Shown: positions 26,794-35,342, numbered from the stretch's first letter. The stretch: DNA of 64,000 bases from Asticcacaulis sp. AC460 (GCF_000495795.1 NZ_AWGD01000032.1:158418-222417), one strand, 5' to 3'. Numbers and translations are program-made. The notes: generated from the letters alone by a model not told the origin.

Positions 26794-27001
26794 CTTCGCC
26801 TCCAGGTATATCAAGGGGTAATCGTGGGCCGCCATCGGCGTCTTCTAAAAACTTCTCAACGGCTCGGCGGACGAGCCAAGCGACCTTCACCCCTTGAACC
26901 TTTGCCAAGCGGTCGAGTTCGACTTTTTGCCTGCGAGAAAGTGTTGTGGTCACTCTTTCCGCATCTCGGCCATCTTTGCCCAATTCAAAGCCTCGCTGCA
27001 A
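26780..27001 (-). CDS. Small ribbon-helix-helix-like protein, putative R-M controller
   Basis: A 73-residue protein with a short strand RVTTTLSRRQKVELDRLAK followed by helices GVKVAWLVRRAVEKFLED, the usual ribbon-helix-helix pattern (CopG/Arc type). It is the first gene of the methyltransferase-nuclease-Vsr-ATPase-helicase operon, so control of methylase/nuclease timing is the natural proposal. Its own promoter region contains a LexA-type box 74 bases upstream. The fold assignment is by pattern only. Confidence 0.65.
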   Translation of the reverse strand: MQRGFELGKDGRDAERVTTTLSRRQKVELDRLAKVQGVKVAWLVRRAVEKFLEDADGGPRLPLDIPGGEDEKR

Positions 27002-27074
27002 TCCGCGGCGTTCCGCGGCAGATCACGTTAGGATCGAATCAATTACCGTTCAATTAAAAACCGCTGCTGACATA

Positions 27075-27089
27075 GAACAAAAACAGAAC
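27075..27089 (-). promoter_or_regulatory. LexA box (GAAC-N7-GAAC) before the R-M operon
   Basis: GAAC at 27075-27078 and GAAC at 27086-27089 with exactly seven bases between; on the minus strand this reads GTTC-TGTTTTT-GTTC, the alphaproteobacterial LexA site. It is 74 bases upstream of the first gene of the restriction operon. The imuA box in this window has the same form and a similar distance. Confidence 0.6.
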
Positions 27090-27163
27090 AGAAGCAAGCA
27101 AATTTAACCCTATCGGGAGGGGGTGGCAATTATACGCCACTGTTATCCAATCCGTTCGTCAGC

Positions 27164-27421
27164 CTATTCATCGGCCATAACCAGAGACACCCCACCGGGA
27201 ACGCTCTCGCGGGCCCGCTTCGTCGAACCATTTAAATCTACGGCGTCGAATATCCTTCGTTCCAATTCGGAGCGTCGTGGGTCAGATTCGTCCTGCCAGA
27301 TTGCCAGTACCGCCTCATCGCCAATATTCATATCGGTCTGAAAGGACGCAACCGCGTCAGCTGCCTTTTCCTCGTCCGTATAGTCATACAAACGGTCGGC
27401 TATGTCCACTATCACGGTCAT
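27164..27421 (-). CDS. Unknown 85-residue acidic protein
   Basis: A short acidic protein, not recognised, with a good ribosome-binding site (AGGAG, 8-base gap) before its ATG. The sequence is helix-rich (DEEKAADAVASFQTDM, SELERRIFDAV) without cysteines or membrane segments. It stands alone between dnaE2 (177 bases upstream) and the restriction operon (162 bases downstream), and may be a small accessory protein of either unit. Confidence 0.55.
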   Translation of the reverse strand: MTVIVDIADRLYDYTDEEKAADAVASFQTDMNIGDEAVLAIWQDESDPRRSELERRIFDAVDLNGSTKRARESVPGGVSLVMADE

Positions 27422-27598
27422 TGTTCATGCTCCTAGTTGGTTTAAAGTATTGCTGCCGATGCAATTTTGGTCAAGGGCGGCAGATATAAAAGGGTGCGGG
27501 TAAGAACACAGCCTGGCCACTCTTGCCGCTCGGCCAATTCACATCGATTTCCCCTCCCCTTCTTCCTTTCAACTTCTCGACGCCAATTTTCACTGACA

Positions 27599-30500
27599 TC
27601 ACTTGAAATCCCGGCTCCGGTGTTGAATTTGCGCCTTGCCCTCGCGCATTACCCGTGGATCGACGCCTGGCCCACCGTTTCGGAATTCGTCCCCTGGTTG
27701 GTGCGGCACCTGAAGCGGCGTGTCACGGTCGCCGACGCTGGCCAGCATATGCGACAAGTCGACGACGGTGCGGGCAATAAGATGGATAACGTCGCCTTCC
27801 TTCTGGGTATAGCCGGTGATCAAGACCAGGCTTGAGCCATAGACGGCGCGCTTGTATTCCAGCCCGACCTTTTCCCAAACCACGATGTTGGCATCGCCGG
27901 TCTCATCTTCGATTGTCATGAAGATGACGCCATTGGCCGATCCCGGCCGCTGCCTGACATTGACCATGCCGGCGACCTGGACGTAACGCTTGTCCTTTGA
28001 GGCCATCGCCTCATTGCAGGTGATGATGCTGCGCTCTTTCAGGTCCGCTCGCAGGAAGGCGACCGGATGGGCGCCCTTGGTGAAACCGACTTGGTTATAG
28101 TCCTCGACCACTTCGGCACCGTCGGTCATTCGCTTGAAATCCATATCCGGCTGATCGATTTCGGACAGGCTCCGGCCGGTTTCGTCGAGCAGGCTGTCGA
28201 ACAGGGGCAGAGCGTCGTCCCGGAGTGCCCGGATTGAAAACAAAGCCTCGCGCCTCGACACCTTGAAAGCCTGCTCAAACACGTCCGCCCTGGCCAGTTT
28301 TCGCAACGTCGCGACCGGGGTCTTGGCTCGGCGCCACAAATCGGGGATCGATTTATATGGCAGGTCGCCACGGCGTAGGATCATCTCGGCTATCTCCTGG
28401 CTGCGGATGCCCTTGACCAAGCGATAGCCCAGCCGAACGGCGAACCTGCCCGGGCGCTCGGTTGGCTCCAGGGTGCAGTCCCAACGTGAATTGTTGACGC
28501 AGAACCACCTGACTTCGACGCCATGCAGTTTCGCATCGCGAATGAGCTGCGCTGGCGCGTAGAAACCCATGGGCTGACTATTCAGGATCGCGGCCAGGAA
28601 GACGTCTGGATGGTGGCACTTCATCCAGGCGCTCGCTTCGGAGATAATGGCGAAGCTGAAAGCATGGCTCTCGGGGAAGCCGTAGCTGCCGAAGCCCTCC
28701 AGTTGCTTCACCAGGGTCAGGGCGAATTCTTCAGTGTAGCCGTTGCCCTTCATGCCGTTGATAATGTCCTGCGCAAGGGGACCTATGCCGCCGGTCTTCT
28801 TGAACGTCGCCTGCGCCCGGCGGACGAGATCGGCCTGGCCAGCCGTGAAGCCAGCACAGACGATGACCACCCTCATGGCCTGTTCCTGGAAGAGAGGCAC
28901 GCCCAGCGTCTTGCCCAAAATAGCGGCCAACTCCGGCGTCGGAAACGTCACCTCCTCCAAACCTTCGAGCCGGCGTAGGTACGGATGGACCATGTCGCCC
29001 TGGATCGGCCCCGGGCGGACGATCGCCACTTGGATGACCAGGTCGTAAAAAGTGCGCGGCTTGGTCCGCGGCAGCATCGACATCTGGGCACGGGATTCGA
29101 TCTGGAAGGTGCCGATGGTATCGGCTTTGCGGATCATCGTGTAGGTCTTCGGATCCTCCGGCGGGATGCAGGACATATCGATATGGATGCCCTTGTGCTC
29201 TCCCAGCAGATCGAACGCTCGTTTCATGCAGGACATCATGCCCAGCGCCAGACAGTCGACCTTCATGAACTTGACCGCGTCGATATCGTCCTTGTCCCAT
29301 TCGATGACCTGGCGGTCCTTCATGCGCGCCGGCTCGATCGGCACCAGCTCGTCCAAACGATCGTGGGTCAGGACAAACCCGCCGGGATGCTGGGAAAGCT
29401 GGCGCGGGACGTCGAGCAGCAGGAGATGAATCTCGAAGGCGAGTTTCAGGCGCCGGTCCTTGGTATTCAGATTCAGTTCGGCCGCATCCTCTTCGCTGAA
29501 GCCGGTCGAGTGCCAGTGCCGGATAGACGTGGCCAGGGTCTTGATCGTGTCTTCCGGAAACCCCAGGACTTTCAAGGTATCGCGAAGCGCCCCGCGCGTG
29601 CGGAACCGCGTGACGACAGCCGTCAGGGCCCCGTGGTTGCGGCCGTAGGTGTTGAACACCCATTGCATGACCTCCTCACGCCGTTGGTGCTCGAAATCGA
29701 CATCAATGTCCGGCGGCTCCTTGCGCTCTTCCGAGATAAAGCGCTCGAACAGCAGGTCGTTGCGATCCGGATCGACTGAGGTGACGCCCAGCACGTAACA
29801 GACGCAGGAATTGGCGGCCGAGCCGCGGCCCTGGCAGAGGATATCCTTCGACCGGGCAAACTGGACGATAGCGTTGACCGTCAAAAAGTAGGGCGCGTAG
29901 TCGAGCCGCTCGATCAGATCCAGCTCGTGCTTCAGCAGCTTGATGACCTTGTCGGGCACGCCTTCCGGGTAGCGCCACTTGGCTCCTGCCCAGGACAAAC
30001 GCTTCAACGCCTCGATGGCCGACATTCCGGGCATCAGCTTTTCTTCGGGGTACTGGTATTCCAGTTCCGTCAGACTGAACCGGCAGCGGTCGGCGATCTC
30101 GATCGTGCGAGCCATGGCCTGGCGGTATTCGGAAAACAGCCGCCCCATTTCTTCCGGCGATTTCAGGAAACGGTCGGCATACCGGTGGCGAAGATCGCCC
30201 ATGGTGTCGATGGTGCAGCGGTTGCGGATACAGGTCACAACGTCATGCAGCATGGCGCGCTCATGGATATGGTAGAGCACATCATTGGTGACGACAGTCG
30301 GAACCCGGTGCTTGAAGGCGAGATTCGAGAGTTCATGCAGGCGCATGTGGTCGTTCTGCCGATGGCGCAAGGTCAGAGCCATATAGGCGCGGTCGGCGAA
30401 GACCTGCTTGAACTTGCGCAGGCGGACGGAGCACAGTTCGTCGGCCTCGTCGGGAATGAAGATGGCGATTAGCCCGTCACAGAAATCTTCGACGTCCGAC

Positions 30501-30826
30501 CACTCCAGATCACAGGCGCCCTTCCCTCCCCGGCTCTTGCCCAGGGAAAGCAAGCGGCAGAGTCGTCCATATCCCGCACGCTCGACCGGATAGACCAGGA
30601 TCGACATACCGTCTGTAAGATCGAGGCGGCAACCAATGATCAAGCGGACGCCCGTTTCCTTGGCGGCGACATGCGCCCGAACGATGCCGGCCAAAGTGTT
30701 GCGGTCGGCAATGGCCAGGGCCTCCATGCCAAGGGCCTTGGCCTGCGCAAACAGATCGTCCGGCGCGCTGCAGCCGCGCAAAAAGGAAAAATAGGAGGCG
30801 CATTGCAGTTCGACGTAATCCGGCAT
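27599..30826 (-). CDS. dnaE2: Error-prone DNA polymerase III alpha subunit ImuC/DnaE2
   Basis: A 1075-residue C-family polymerase used in damage-induced mutagenesis and lesion bypass. The PHP domain starts at VELQCASYFSFLRG. The polymerase core has GRGSAANSCVCYVLG near 340 and PDIDVDFEH near 380, which holds two catalytic aspartates. The finger segment is IVRPGPIQGDMVHPYLRR and the C-terminal OB fold lies after residue 930 (VAGMVNVRQRPGSANG). Length fits DnaE2, shorter than DnaE1 and without a C-terminal tau-binding tail. It begins 2 bases after imuB and is cotranscribed with imuA and imuB. Confidence 0.95.
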   Translation of the reverse strand: MPDYVELQCASYFSFLRGCSAPDDLFAQAKALGMEALAIADRNTLAGIVRAHVAAKETGVRLIIGCRLDLTDGMSILVYPVERAGYGRLCRLLSLGKSRGGKGACDLEWSDVEDFCDGLIAIFIPDEADELCSVRLRKFKQVFADRAYMALTLRHRQNDHMRLHELSNLAFKHRVPTVVTNDVLYHIHERAMLHDVVTCIRNRCTIDTMGDLRHRYADRFLKSPEEMGRLFSEYRQAMARTIEIADRCRFSLTELEYQYPEEKLMPGMSAIEALKRLSWAGAKWRYPEGVPDKVIKLLKHELDLIERLDYAPYFLTVNAIVQFARSKDILCQGRGSAANSCVCYVLGVTSVDPDRNDLLFERFISEERKEPPDIDVDFEHQRREEVMQWVFNTYGRNHGALTAVVTRFRTRGALRDTLKVLGFPEDTIKTLATSIRHWHSTGFSEEDAAELNLNTKDRRLKLAFEIHLLLLDVPRQLSQHPGGFVLTHDRLDELVPIEPARMKDRQVIEWDKDDIDAVKFMKVDCLALGMMSCMKRAFDLLGEHKGIHIDMSCIPPEDPKTYTMIRKADTIGTFQIESRAQMSMLPRTKPRTFYDLVIQVAIVRPGPIQGDMVHPYLRRLEGLEEVTFPTPELAAILGKTLGVPLFQEQAMRVVIVCAGFTAGQADLVRRAQATFKKTGGIGPLAQDIINGMKGNGYTEEFALTLVKQLEGFGSYGFPESHAFSFAIISEASAWMKCHHPDVFLAAILNSQPMGFYAPAQLIRDAKLHGVEVRWFCVNNSRWDCTLEPTERPGRFAVRLGYRLVKGIRSQEIAEMILRRGDLPYKSIPDLWRRAKTPVATLRKLARADVFEQAFKVSRREALFSIRALRDDALPLFDSLLDETGRSLSEIDQPDMDFKRMTDGAEVVEDYNQVGFTKGAHPVAFLRADLKERSIITCNEAMASKDKRYVQVAGMVNVRQRPGSANGVIFMTIEDETGDANIVVWEKVGLEYKRAVYGSSLVLITGYTQKEGDVIHLIARTVVDLSHMLASVGDRDTPLQVPHQPGDEFRNGGPGVDPRVMREGKAQIQHRSRDFK

Positions 30827-30828
30827 GG

Positions 30829-32352
30829 TCAGTCGAACTTTCCATGCAGATACCAGTTCAACGAGCCGGTGCCTTCATGCTGGCCATCGCCGGCCCTGAA
30901 CGCCCAGAAGCGCTCACCGTTGTCGACTTCGAGGATGAAATAGTCCCGGACCTTGCCCTTCTCGTTGTCATTGCGCCACCACTCACCGCGCACCCGTTCA
31001 GGCCCATCGGAACAAAGCACGCTGTAGCGTTGACCCCGCCAGGTGAAGGCGCGCGGCGGATGATCCGGCAGCGCGGCAAGAGTGAGGATGGGTTCGGGTC
31101 TGCGGTAGATCCGCTGTGGTCGGCGATAGCCAGCATTGCGTTTTGAACCGACTTCAGTCGAGGTCGGAGATGCGCGCTTCACGGCGCGCTCGGGAATGTC
31201 GGTCGCGACGGACACGGCTCGGTATAGACACTCCCGGCCATAGCGGTTGGTGATCGTGTCCCACAACTCTTCGACATCCGGCCGCGGCGGCGCCGAATAT
31301 TGAGCGCCGATCTGCTTCGGGACCAGCGGCTCGACGAAGGCGGCCGTGAGAGTCATCTTGTCAATTCCAAACCCTGGATCGACGGTTTCGATCTTGTCGC
31401 ACAACAGGCGACCGAGCCGTTTGGGGTCGCGGACAGGCTTGGCCGTCGCCACGAAGATCGTCTCGATGCGGTTGTCGACGCGGGTGTAATGCAGATCCAG
31501 GCGCCGACTGCCGAGACCGGCCTCTTCCATCCGGTCACAGATCGCATCGGTCAATCGGCGGGTATATTTCTCAAGCGTCTCCGGCGCCCCGATGGGTTCG
31601 GCGAAAATTCGCTGCACCGAAATCAATGCCGGCGACTCCACTGGCTCGATCGGCTCCGCTAGTCGGCCAAAGGCCTGGTCGACGCGACGGAACAGCTTGG
31701 GCCCGAAACTCTGGGTGAGCGGCGCGCGTGGCTTGGCTGCCAATTCGCCGATCGTGTCCAGGCCCAGGAGCAGCAGGTCCGGCGTCATCTCTGCCGGCAA
31801 CCTCAGGGCCGCGATCGGCAGCTTCAGAAGCGCGTCCGCTTGTCCGCCGGGTTCCACGATCCGCGTCGTCTGGCAACTGAAACGCGCCAGAGCATGGGCC
31901 GCCCCCCACGTGTCCGCAAGGGCCGCATACGCCGTAATGCCGAGGTCAGCCAGCCGCGCGATGACATCGGAGATCAAGCCCGCTTCGCCGCCGTGCAGGT
32001 GGGCGGCGCCTTGGATATCGAGAACCAAGCCATCGGGCGGATCGGTCGCAACGATCGGAGAATAGAGTCGTAAAGCCCAGATGGCGAGCTTCTCCAGCGC
32101 GACCGCGTCGCCGGAAGGGTCGGCATCCATGATGACCAGGTCAGCGAACAGGGATTCTGCCTTGGCGACCGGCATGCCAACATAGATGCCGTTGGCCCGG
32201 GCGAATTCATCAATGGCCGTTATGACGCGACGCCGGCCGTCCGAGCCTTTGAGGGCGAACGGGATATCAGCTGGCGGCGCGGTGTCGCCAAGCTTCCGTC
32301 GCAGCCGATCTGTCGGCCAAGTCGGAAGATAAAGCGATAAAACCCTGGGCAT
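30829..32352 (-). CDS. imuB: ImuB, Y-family polymerase-like mutagenesis factor
   Basis: A 507-residue protein from the ATG at 32352, immediately before RVLSLYLPTWPTDRLRR. It follows the Y-family polymerase fold but lacks a complete set of catalytic acidic residues (the first motif has no D-x-D), as is known for ImuB, which acts as an adaptor joining DnaE2, the beta clamp and ImuA. Segment FADLVIMDADPSGD and DPPDGLVLDIQGAAHL represent the palm region. Its 5' end overlaps imuA by 86 bases. Confidence 0.9.
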   Translation of the reverse strand: MPRVLSLYLPTWPTDRLRRKLGDTAPPADIPFALKGSDGRRRVITAIDEFARANGIYVGMPVAKAESLFADLVIMDADPSGDAVALEKLAIWALRLYSPIVATDPPDGLVLDIQGAAHLHGGEAGLISDVIARLADLGITAYAALADTWGAAHALARFSCQTTRIVEPGGQADALLKLPIAALRLPAEMTPDLLLLGLDTIGELAAKPRAPLTQSFGPKLFRRVDQAFGRLAEPIEPVESPALISVQRIFAEPIGAPETLEKYTRRLTDAICDRMEEAGLGSRRLDLHYTRVDNRIETIFVATAKPVRDPKRLGRLLCDKIETVDPGFGIDKMTLTAAFVEPLVPKQIGAQYSAPPRPDVEELWDTITNRYGRECLYRAVSVATDIPERAVKRASPTSTEVGSKRNAGYRRPQRIYRRPEPILTLAALPDHPPRAFTWRGQRYSVLCSDGPERVRGEWWRNDNEKGKVRDYFILEVDNGERFWAFRAGDGQHEGTGSLNWYLHGKFD

Positions 32353-33025
32353 CGCACGCTTCCACTTCAAAGTCCGCACTCTCACCACCCCGACAGCGCA
32401 TCAATTCGAGTTGCCACCTGGCGCGACCCACGCCGCGGACCGGCAAGGGCGCTGAATTCAATTCTGTCACCCGCCAGCGCGTAAACGCCGCGGTTGGATT
32501 GCCGAAATCACGCGCATCGACATGCCGGCGCCATCGGCGCACGGCCAGGCCCATTGTGCCGGAGGTTTCGGCGGCCAGTTGCAGGCGATGCGACGATACG
32601 CGGCTCAAGCCCGCCAACTCCGCGACGACGGCCGAGAGGCCGCCGTGCCGCAGTGCTTCTTCAAAACAGCCGAGTATAGACGCCTCGTCCTTGGCTTCGA
32701 AAAAGACAACCTGCTCCTCGGCCAGTCCGGATTGCGCCAGCGCCGGCGCGAACAGGTCGGCCTGCGTGTAGCACCACAGGACCTTTCCGCCGGTGCGCGC
32801 CGCGATCCCGGCGGCGAAGGACGCCGCTGCCGCGCCGTCTACCGCTCCATTGGCGCCACCGGCGACCTCGTGAAGGGCCCCGAGCGCAAGCCCGCCCTTG
32901 GGTAAGCGCCGGTCAATCCCAGGAACGCCGAATGGGAGGACAGTCTTGGTCCTGGCCGCGATACCGCCAATGCCTTCGATGCGTTGCCTGAGGTCGGAAA
33001 TGACGGCGGCGTCAGCGGGGGGCAT
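32267..33025 (-). CDS. imuA: ImuA, RecA-like/SulA-related mutagenesis protein
   Basis: A 252-residue protein. The segment LPFGVPGIDRRLPKGGLALGALHEVAGG is the N-terminal part of ImuA, related to the RecA fold. The Walker-like region is degenerate (GGANGAVDGAAAASF), which is usual for this family. ImuA binds RecA and ImuB in mycobacterial and caulobacterial work. It is the first gene of the cassette and has a LexA box 63 bases upstream of its ATG. Confidence 0.88.
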   Translation of the reverse strand: MPPADAAVISDLRQRIEGIGGIAARTKTVLPFGVPGIDRRLPKGGLALGALHEVAGGANGAVDGAAAASFAAGIAARTGGKVLWCYTQADLFAPALAQSGLAEEQVVFFEAKDEASILGCFEEALRHGGLSAVVAELAGLSRVSSHRLQLAAETSGTMGLAVRRWRRHVDARDFGNPTAAFTRWRVTELNSAPLPVRGVGRARWQLELMRCRGGESADFEVEACDAQGFIALSSDLADRSAATEAWRHRAAS

Positions 33026-33087
33026 GGCATAAATTGTCCTTTCTGGAGTGGTTTATGGGCGTAAAATCGCCTGCGTTTACGAAATAT

Positions 33088-33102
33088 GTTCTTTATTTGT
33101 TC
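33088..33102. promoter_or_regulatory. LexA box (GTTC-N7-GTTC) before imuA
   Basis: GTTC at 33088-33091 and GTTC at 33099-33102 with seven bases (TTTATTT) between, the canonical alphaproteobacterial LexA operator. Position and gene agree with the SOS control known for imuA-imuB-dnaE2. Confidence 0.85.
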
Positions 33103-33312
33103 TCATTTAAAACGAGAGTCAAGCTGGCCGCTGAGCGTCTCCTTAAGTCACGCGGTATTGTCTTGAGGCTTGAGACAGAAGTTAGGCCCATCAAAACAAG
33201 GGCTTATATTCCCAGATTTCATTGTCAAAAAAATAGTGGGCGAACCCTCGTTGAGAGCGGTTGGCTTGGAATGGTGATGCAATAGCGAAACGATTGCGCT
33301 ATGTGTTTCCCC

Positions 33313-33445
33313 GGTGCCGTACGCGCGGCACTGGGGTCGTAGAAAGCCCCGGGTTTATTGGTTGATGCCGACCATTTCGGCACGAACCTCCTTTGACCTT
33401 ATGGTCGGGGAGCCTGTGGCGTATGCAACAGGCCCCGGCTAAAGG
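33313..33445 (-). ncRNA. Candidate structured RNA, copy 2 (unknown family)
   Basis: Reading the minus strand: P1 33437-33406 (GGGG-CCTG with CAGG-CT-CCCC), P2 33406-33395 (GACC, loop ATAA, GGTC), unpaired AAAGGAGGTT at 33394-33385, P3 33381-33367 (GCCGA/TCGGC), P4 33350-33333 (GGGG, loop CTTTCTACGA, CCCC) and P5 33331-33314 (GTGCCG, loop CGCGTA, CGGCAC). Compared with the copy at 12186 the P3 and P5 stems differ by paired changes while the P5 loop is identical. The strand is uncertain: read in reverse it would be part of the leader of the gene at 33540. Bases 33103-33312 show no gene; ATAGCG/CGCTAT arms occur at 33282-33302. Confidence 0.6.
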
Positions 33446-33502
33446 CCACAGGGACCGAGTAAACCCGGTTTTCTAACTCCCCGATCTCCAAAGATCAGAG
33501 GA

Positions 33503-33536
33503 GGGCTTTACGCGGGGGCGAACCGCGACAAAGCCC
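33503..33536 (+). promoter_or_regulatory. Hairpin between ribosome-binding site and start of the XRE gene
   Basis: GGGCTTT (33503-33509) pairs with AAAGCCC (33530-33536), and CGCGG (33511-33515) with CCGCG (33523-33527). The stem ends 3 bases before the ATG at 33540, while the only Shine-Dalgarno-like sequence (AGAGGAGG, 33497-33504) is on its 5' side. Folding would bring the two to a normal distance. Confidence 0.45.
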
Positions 33537-33539
33537 CCT

Positions 33540-33839
33540 ATGAGCCTCGTCATGATTGAGACGCCGGGAGCGACCCTCCAGAAATGTCCTGAACCGGCCG
33601 AAACGTCGACCGTTGACGCTTATATTGGCGCCCGGATTCGTGGACGCCGGGTGATGCTGAAACTTTCAGAAGACGCCCTGGCTCGCAGGCTCCTTATGCC
33701 GGTGGCGGTTATTCATGCTTTCGAGGAAGGGATGGTGCGCATCAGGGCAAGCACACTCCATGACATCGGCGGAATATTGAAAGTGCCTATGCGCTTCTTT
33801 TTCGACGGCTACATGGCGTCGGCCGACAATGATGTTTAA
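33540..33839 (+). CDS. XRE-family helix-turn-helix regulator
   Basis: A 99-residue protein with one HTH: IGARIRGRRVMLKLSEDALARRLLMPVAVIHAFEEGMVRIRAS, helices 2 and 3 being EDALARRL and VAVIHAFE. It ends with the usual helix of the fold (TLHDIGGILKVPMRFFF). It is the only plus-strand gene in this part and is divergent from imuA. It lies at the edge of the conjugation module and may regulate it. Its leader carries the hairpin described separately, so translation may be controlled. Confidence 0.75.
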   Translation: MSLVMIETPGATLQKCPEPAETSTVDAYIGARIRGRRVMLKLSEDALARRLLMPVAVIHAFEEGMVRIRASTLHDIGGILKVPMRFFFDGYMASADNDV

Positions 33840-33864
33840 GGCTTACGTCTAGACCCCGAATTCC

Positions 33865-33894
33865 AAAAAAAAGGCCCAGCTACACAGCTAGGCC
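33865..33894 (-). terminator. Rho-independent terminator of the minus-strand tra operon
   Basis: On the minus strand GGCC-T-AGCT, loop GTGT, AGCT-G-GGCC is followed by eight T. It is about 160 bases past the stop of the DUF1173 gene at 34053. The plus strand has no U-tract after the same hairpin. Confidence 0.7.
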
Positions 33895-34052
33895 AAGTTT
33901 ACAGGGAGGAAACGCCCAGGAAGGGCATCGACGTAAGAACGTCGAACAAGTCTAATTTATGCTGCAACGCAGCAATTGCAAGTGTCAATTATCCTGAAGC
34001 GATCACAAAGGGCCAGGGTATTGGACCAACTGGTAATAGTCCGTGACCACGA

Positions 34053-35324
34053 CTATGCCTTGGCCATATCCCGCTCAAACCTGGCCGACGGAATTGCGTC
34101 AATAACTAACGTCGGAATGGGATCGTCCGACACATGCCACTCGACACTTAAGGATCGACCAGCGTCCTGCAATTCCCGACGCGCTTCAATTAAAACGTCA
34201 CTGTCGTCGGGCTTGACGATATAGAGCGCAGTCGGCTGCCCGGGCGTGTCGGTATATAACATCGCGGCCAGCGCCCGGCCGGCGCCCATATTGTATTTCA
34301 GGGGTTTGATGAACTGCCGGCCGGTCGTGACGGAATAGTCAACGACCACGGCCTCCTGTTGATCCGCGACGGGTATCCAGTCGCCCGTCGTCGCCATCAA
34401 CGTCATTTCCTCGATATTGACGATCCCGCTGGGCTTCACCGAAATCGTCCCGAGCGCCACCAAATGACACTGGCCATCCGCGCGTTCGAACATTTCCAAT
34501 TCGGTGGCAAAGCGCTTGCGCAAAAGCTTGTAGAGGTCGGCCGTCAGATAGAAATTATCGTCGGGCACATTCTTGGCGACGAGCTTGTAGCCATAGGGCG
34601 ACGGCGATATCTCCTTGACCTCGAAAAGGAACATGAGGAGTTCACGCGCGGCCTTTTGGCTTGCGACGGACTGAAAGAACCCTCGCCGGCGCAACCTGAT
34701 CTGATCTTTAGCCTCGGGCTTGAAAGGTTCGGGGATGTAGAGCCGCTTTTGAAGCCGCAGCCCCTTTGTCGTCATCCGCGCAGCGGCATCGAGTAGACGG
34801 CTCTGAACGACCCACCAGTTGCGCTTGTTTTTCATGCCCGGTTTCCAGTGCGTCAATTCGGCCTGGTCCCAGAGGTAATGCAACACGGCCCGTAAGCTCA
34901 CCTTGCTCGTCGAGCCGGCGGCGCTCTCATTGAGGTCGCTTTCCTGGCCTTGGGCTTCCACCGAATCCGCGGTAATGGCGGTCCGCGGCTGCTTTTTCAG
35001 GGGGAAGCCCAGCTTCAACTCGATGTCGCCGGTGAGCATGTCCTCACGGATCGCCGAACCCATCAGCTTGCCCAGGCCCGACGCCTCCGGCGGCGCTTCA
35101 TACCGATCGCAAACAACAGCGTGCTCGTGACCACTTCCGGGCCAGCGTTTCAGCAGGTAACGCTCGCCGAATTTGGCGATGTACATCCGGACATGGATGT
35201 CGGTGCAGAGACATAAGGGCGGCTTGCCTTTGAAGCCGGCATAGTGCCGAGCCATTTGCGCCTGAAGAGTCGCGTCATCGACGTTCTCAGCCAGCTGCCC
35301 GTCACACAACATAATTCCCCGCAT
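34053..35324 (-). CDS. DUF1173-family protein of a conjugative element
   Basis: A 423-residue protein with AGGGGGGA before its ATG. The N-terminus PPLCLCTDIHVRMYIAKFGERYLLKRWPGSGHEHAVVCDRYEA has a CLC...H...C arrangement that could bind zinc, and the C-terminus ends in an AALYIVKPDDSDVLIEA strand set. I place it in DUF1173 from this start and from its position with TraA/TraD-type genes, which is where such proteins recur. Function is unknown; a plasmid-maintenance or transfer-accessory role is inferred from context. The operon terminator lies downstream. Confidence 0.6.
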   Translation of the reverse strand: MRGIMLCDGQLAENVDDATLQAQMARHYAGFKGKPPLCLCTDIHVRMYIAKFGERYLLKRWPGSGHEHAVVCDRYEAPPEASGLGKLMGSAIREDMLTGDIELKLGFPLKKQPRTAITADSVEAQGQESDLNESAAGSTSKVSLRAVLHYLWDQAELTHWKPGMKNKRNWWVVQSRLLDAAARMTTKGLRLQKRLYIPEPFKPEAKDQIRLRRRGFFQSVASQKAARELLMFLFEVKEISPSPYGYKLVAKNVPDDNFYLTADLYKLLRKRFATELEMFERADGQCHLVALGTISVKPSGIVNIEEMTLMATTGDWIPVADQQEAVVVDYSVTTGRQFIKPLKYNMGAGRALAAMLYTDTPGQPTALYIVKPDDSDVLIEARRELQDAGRSLSVEWHVSDDPIPTLVIDAIPSARFERDMAKA

Positions 35325-35342
35325 GGTCCCCCCTCTTCCGTC

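Noticed and set aside
26780..27001. Classical C.-protein (XRE type) controller
   Set aside because: The sequence lacks a helix-turn-helix of the XRE kind; the pattern fits a ribbon-helix-helix better.
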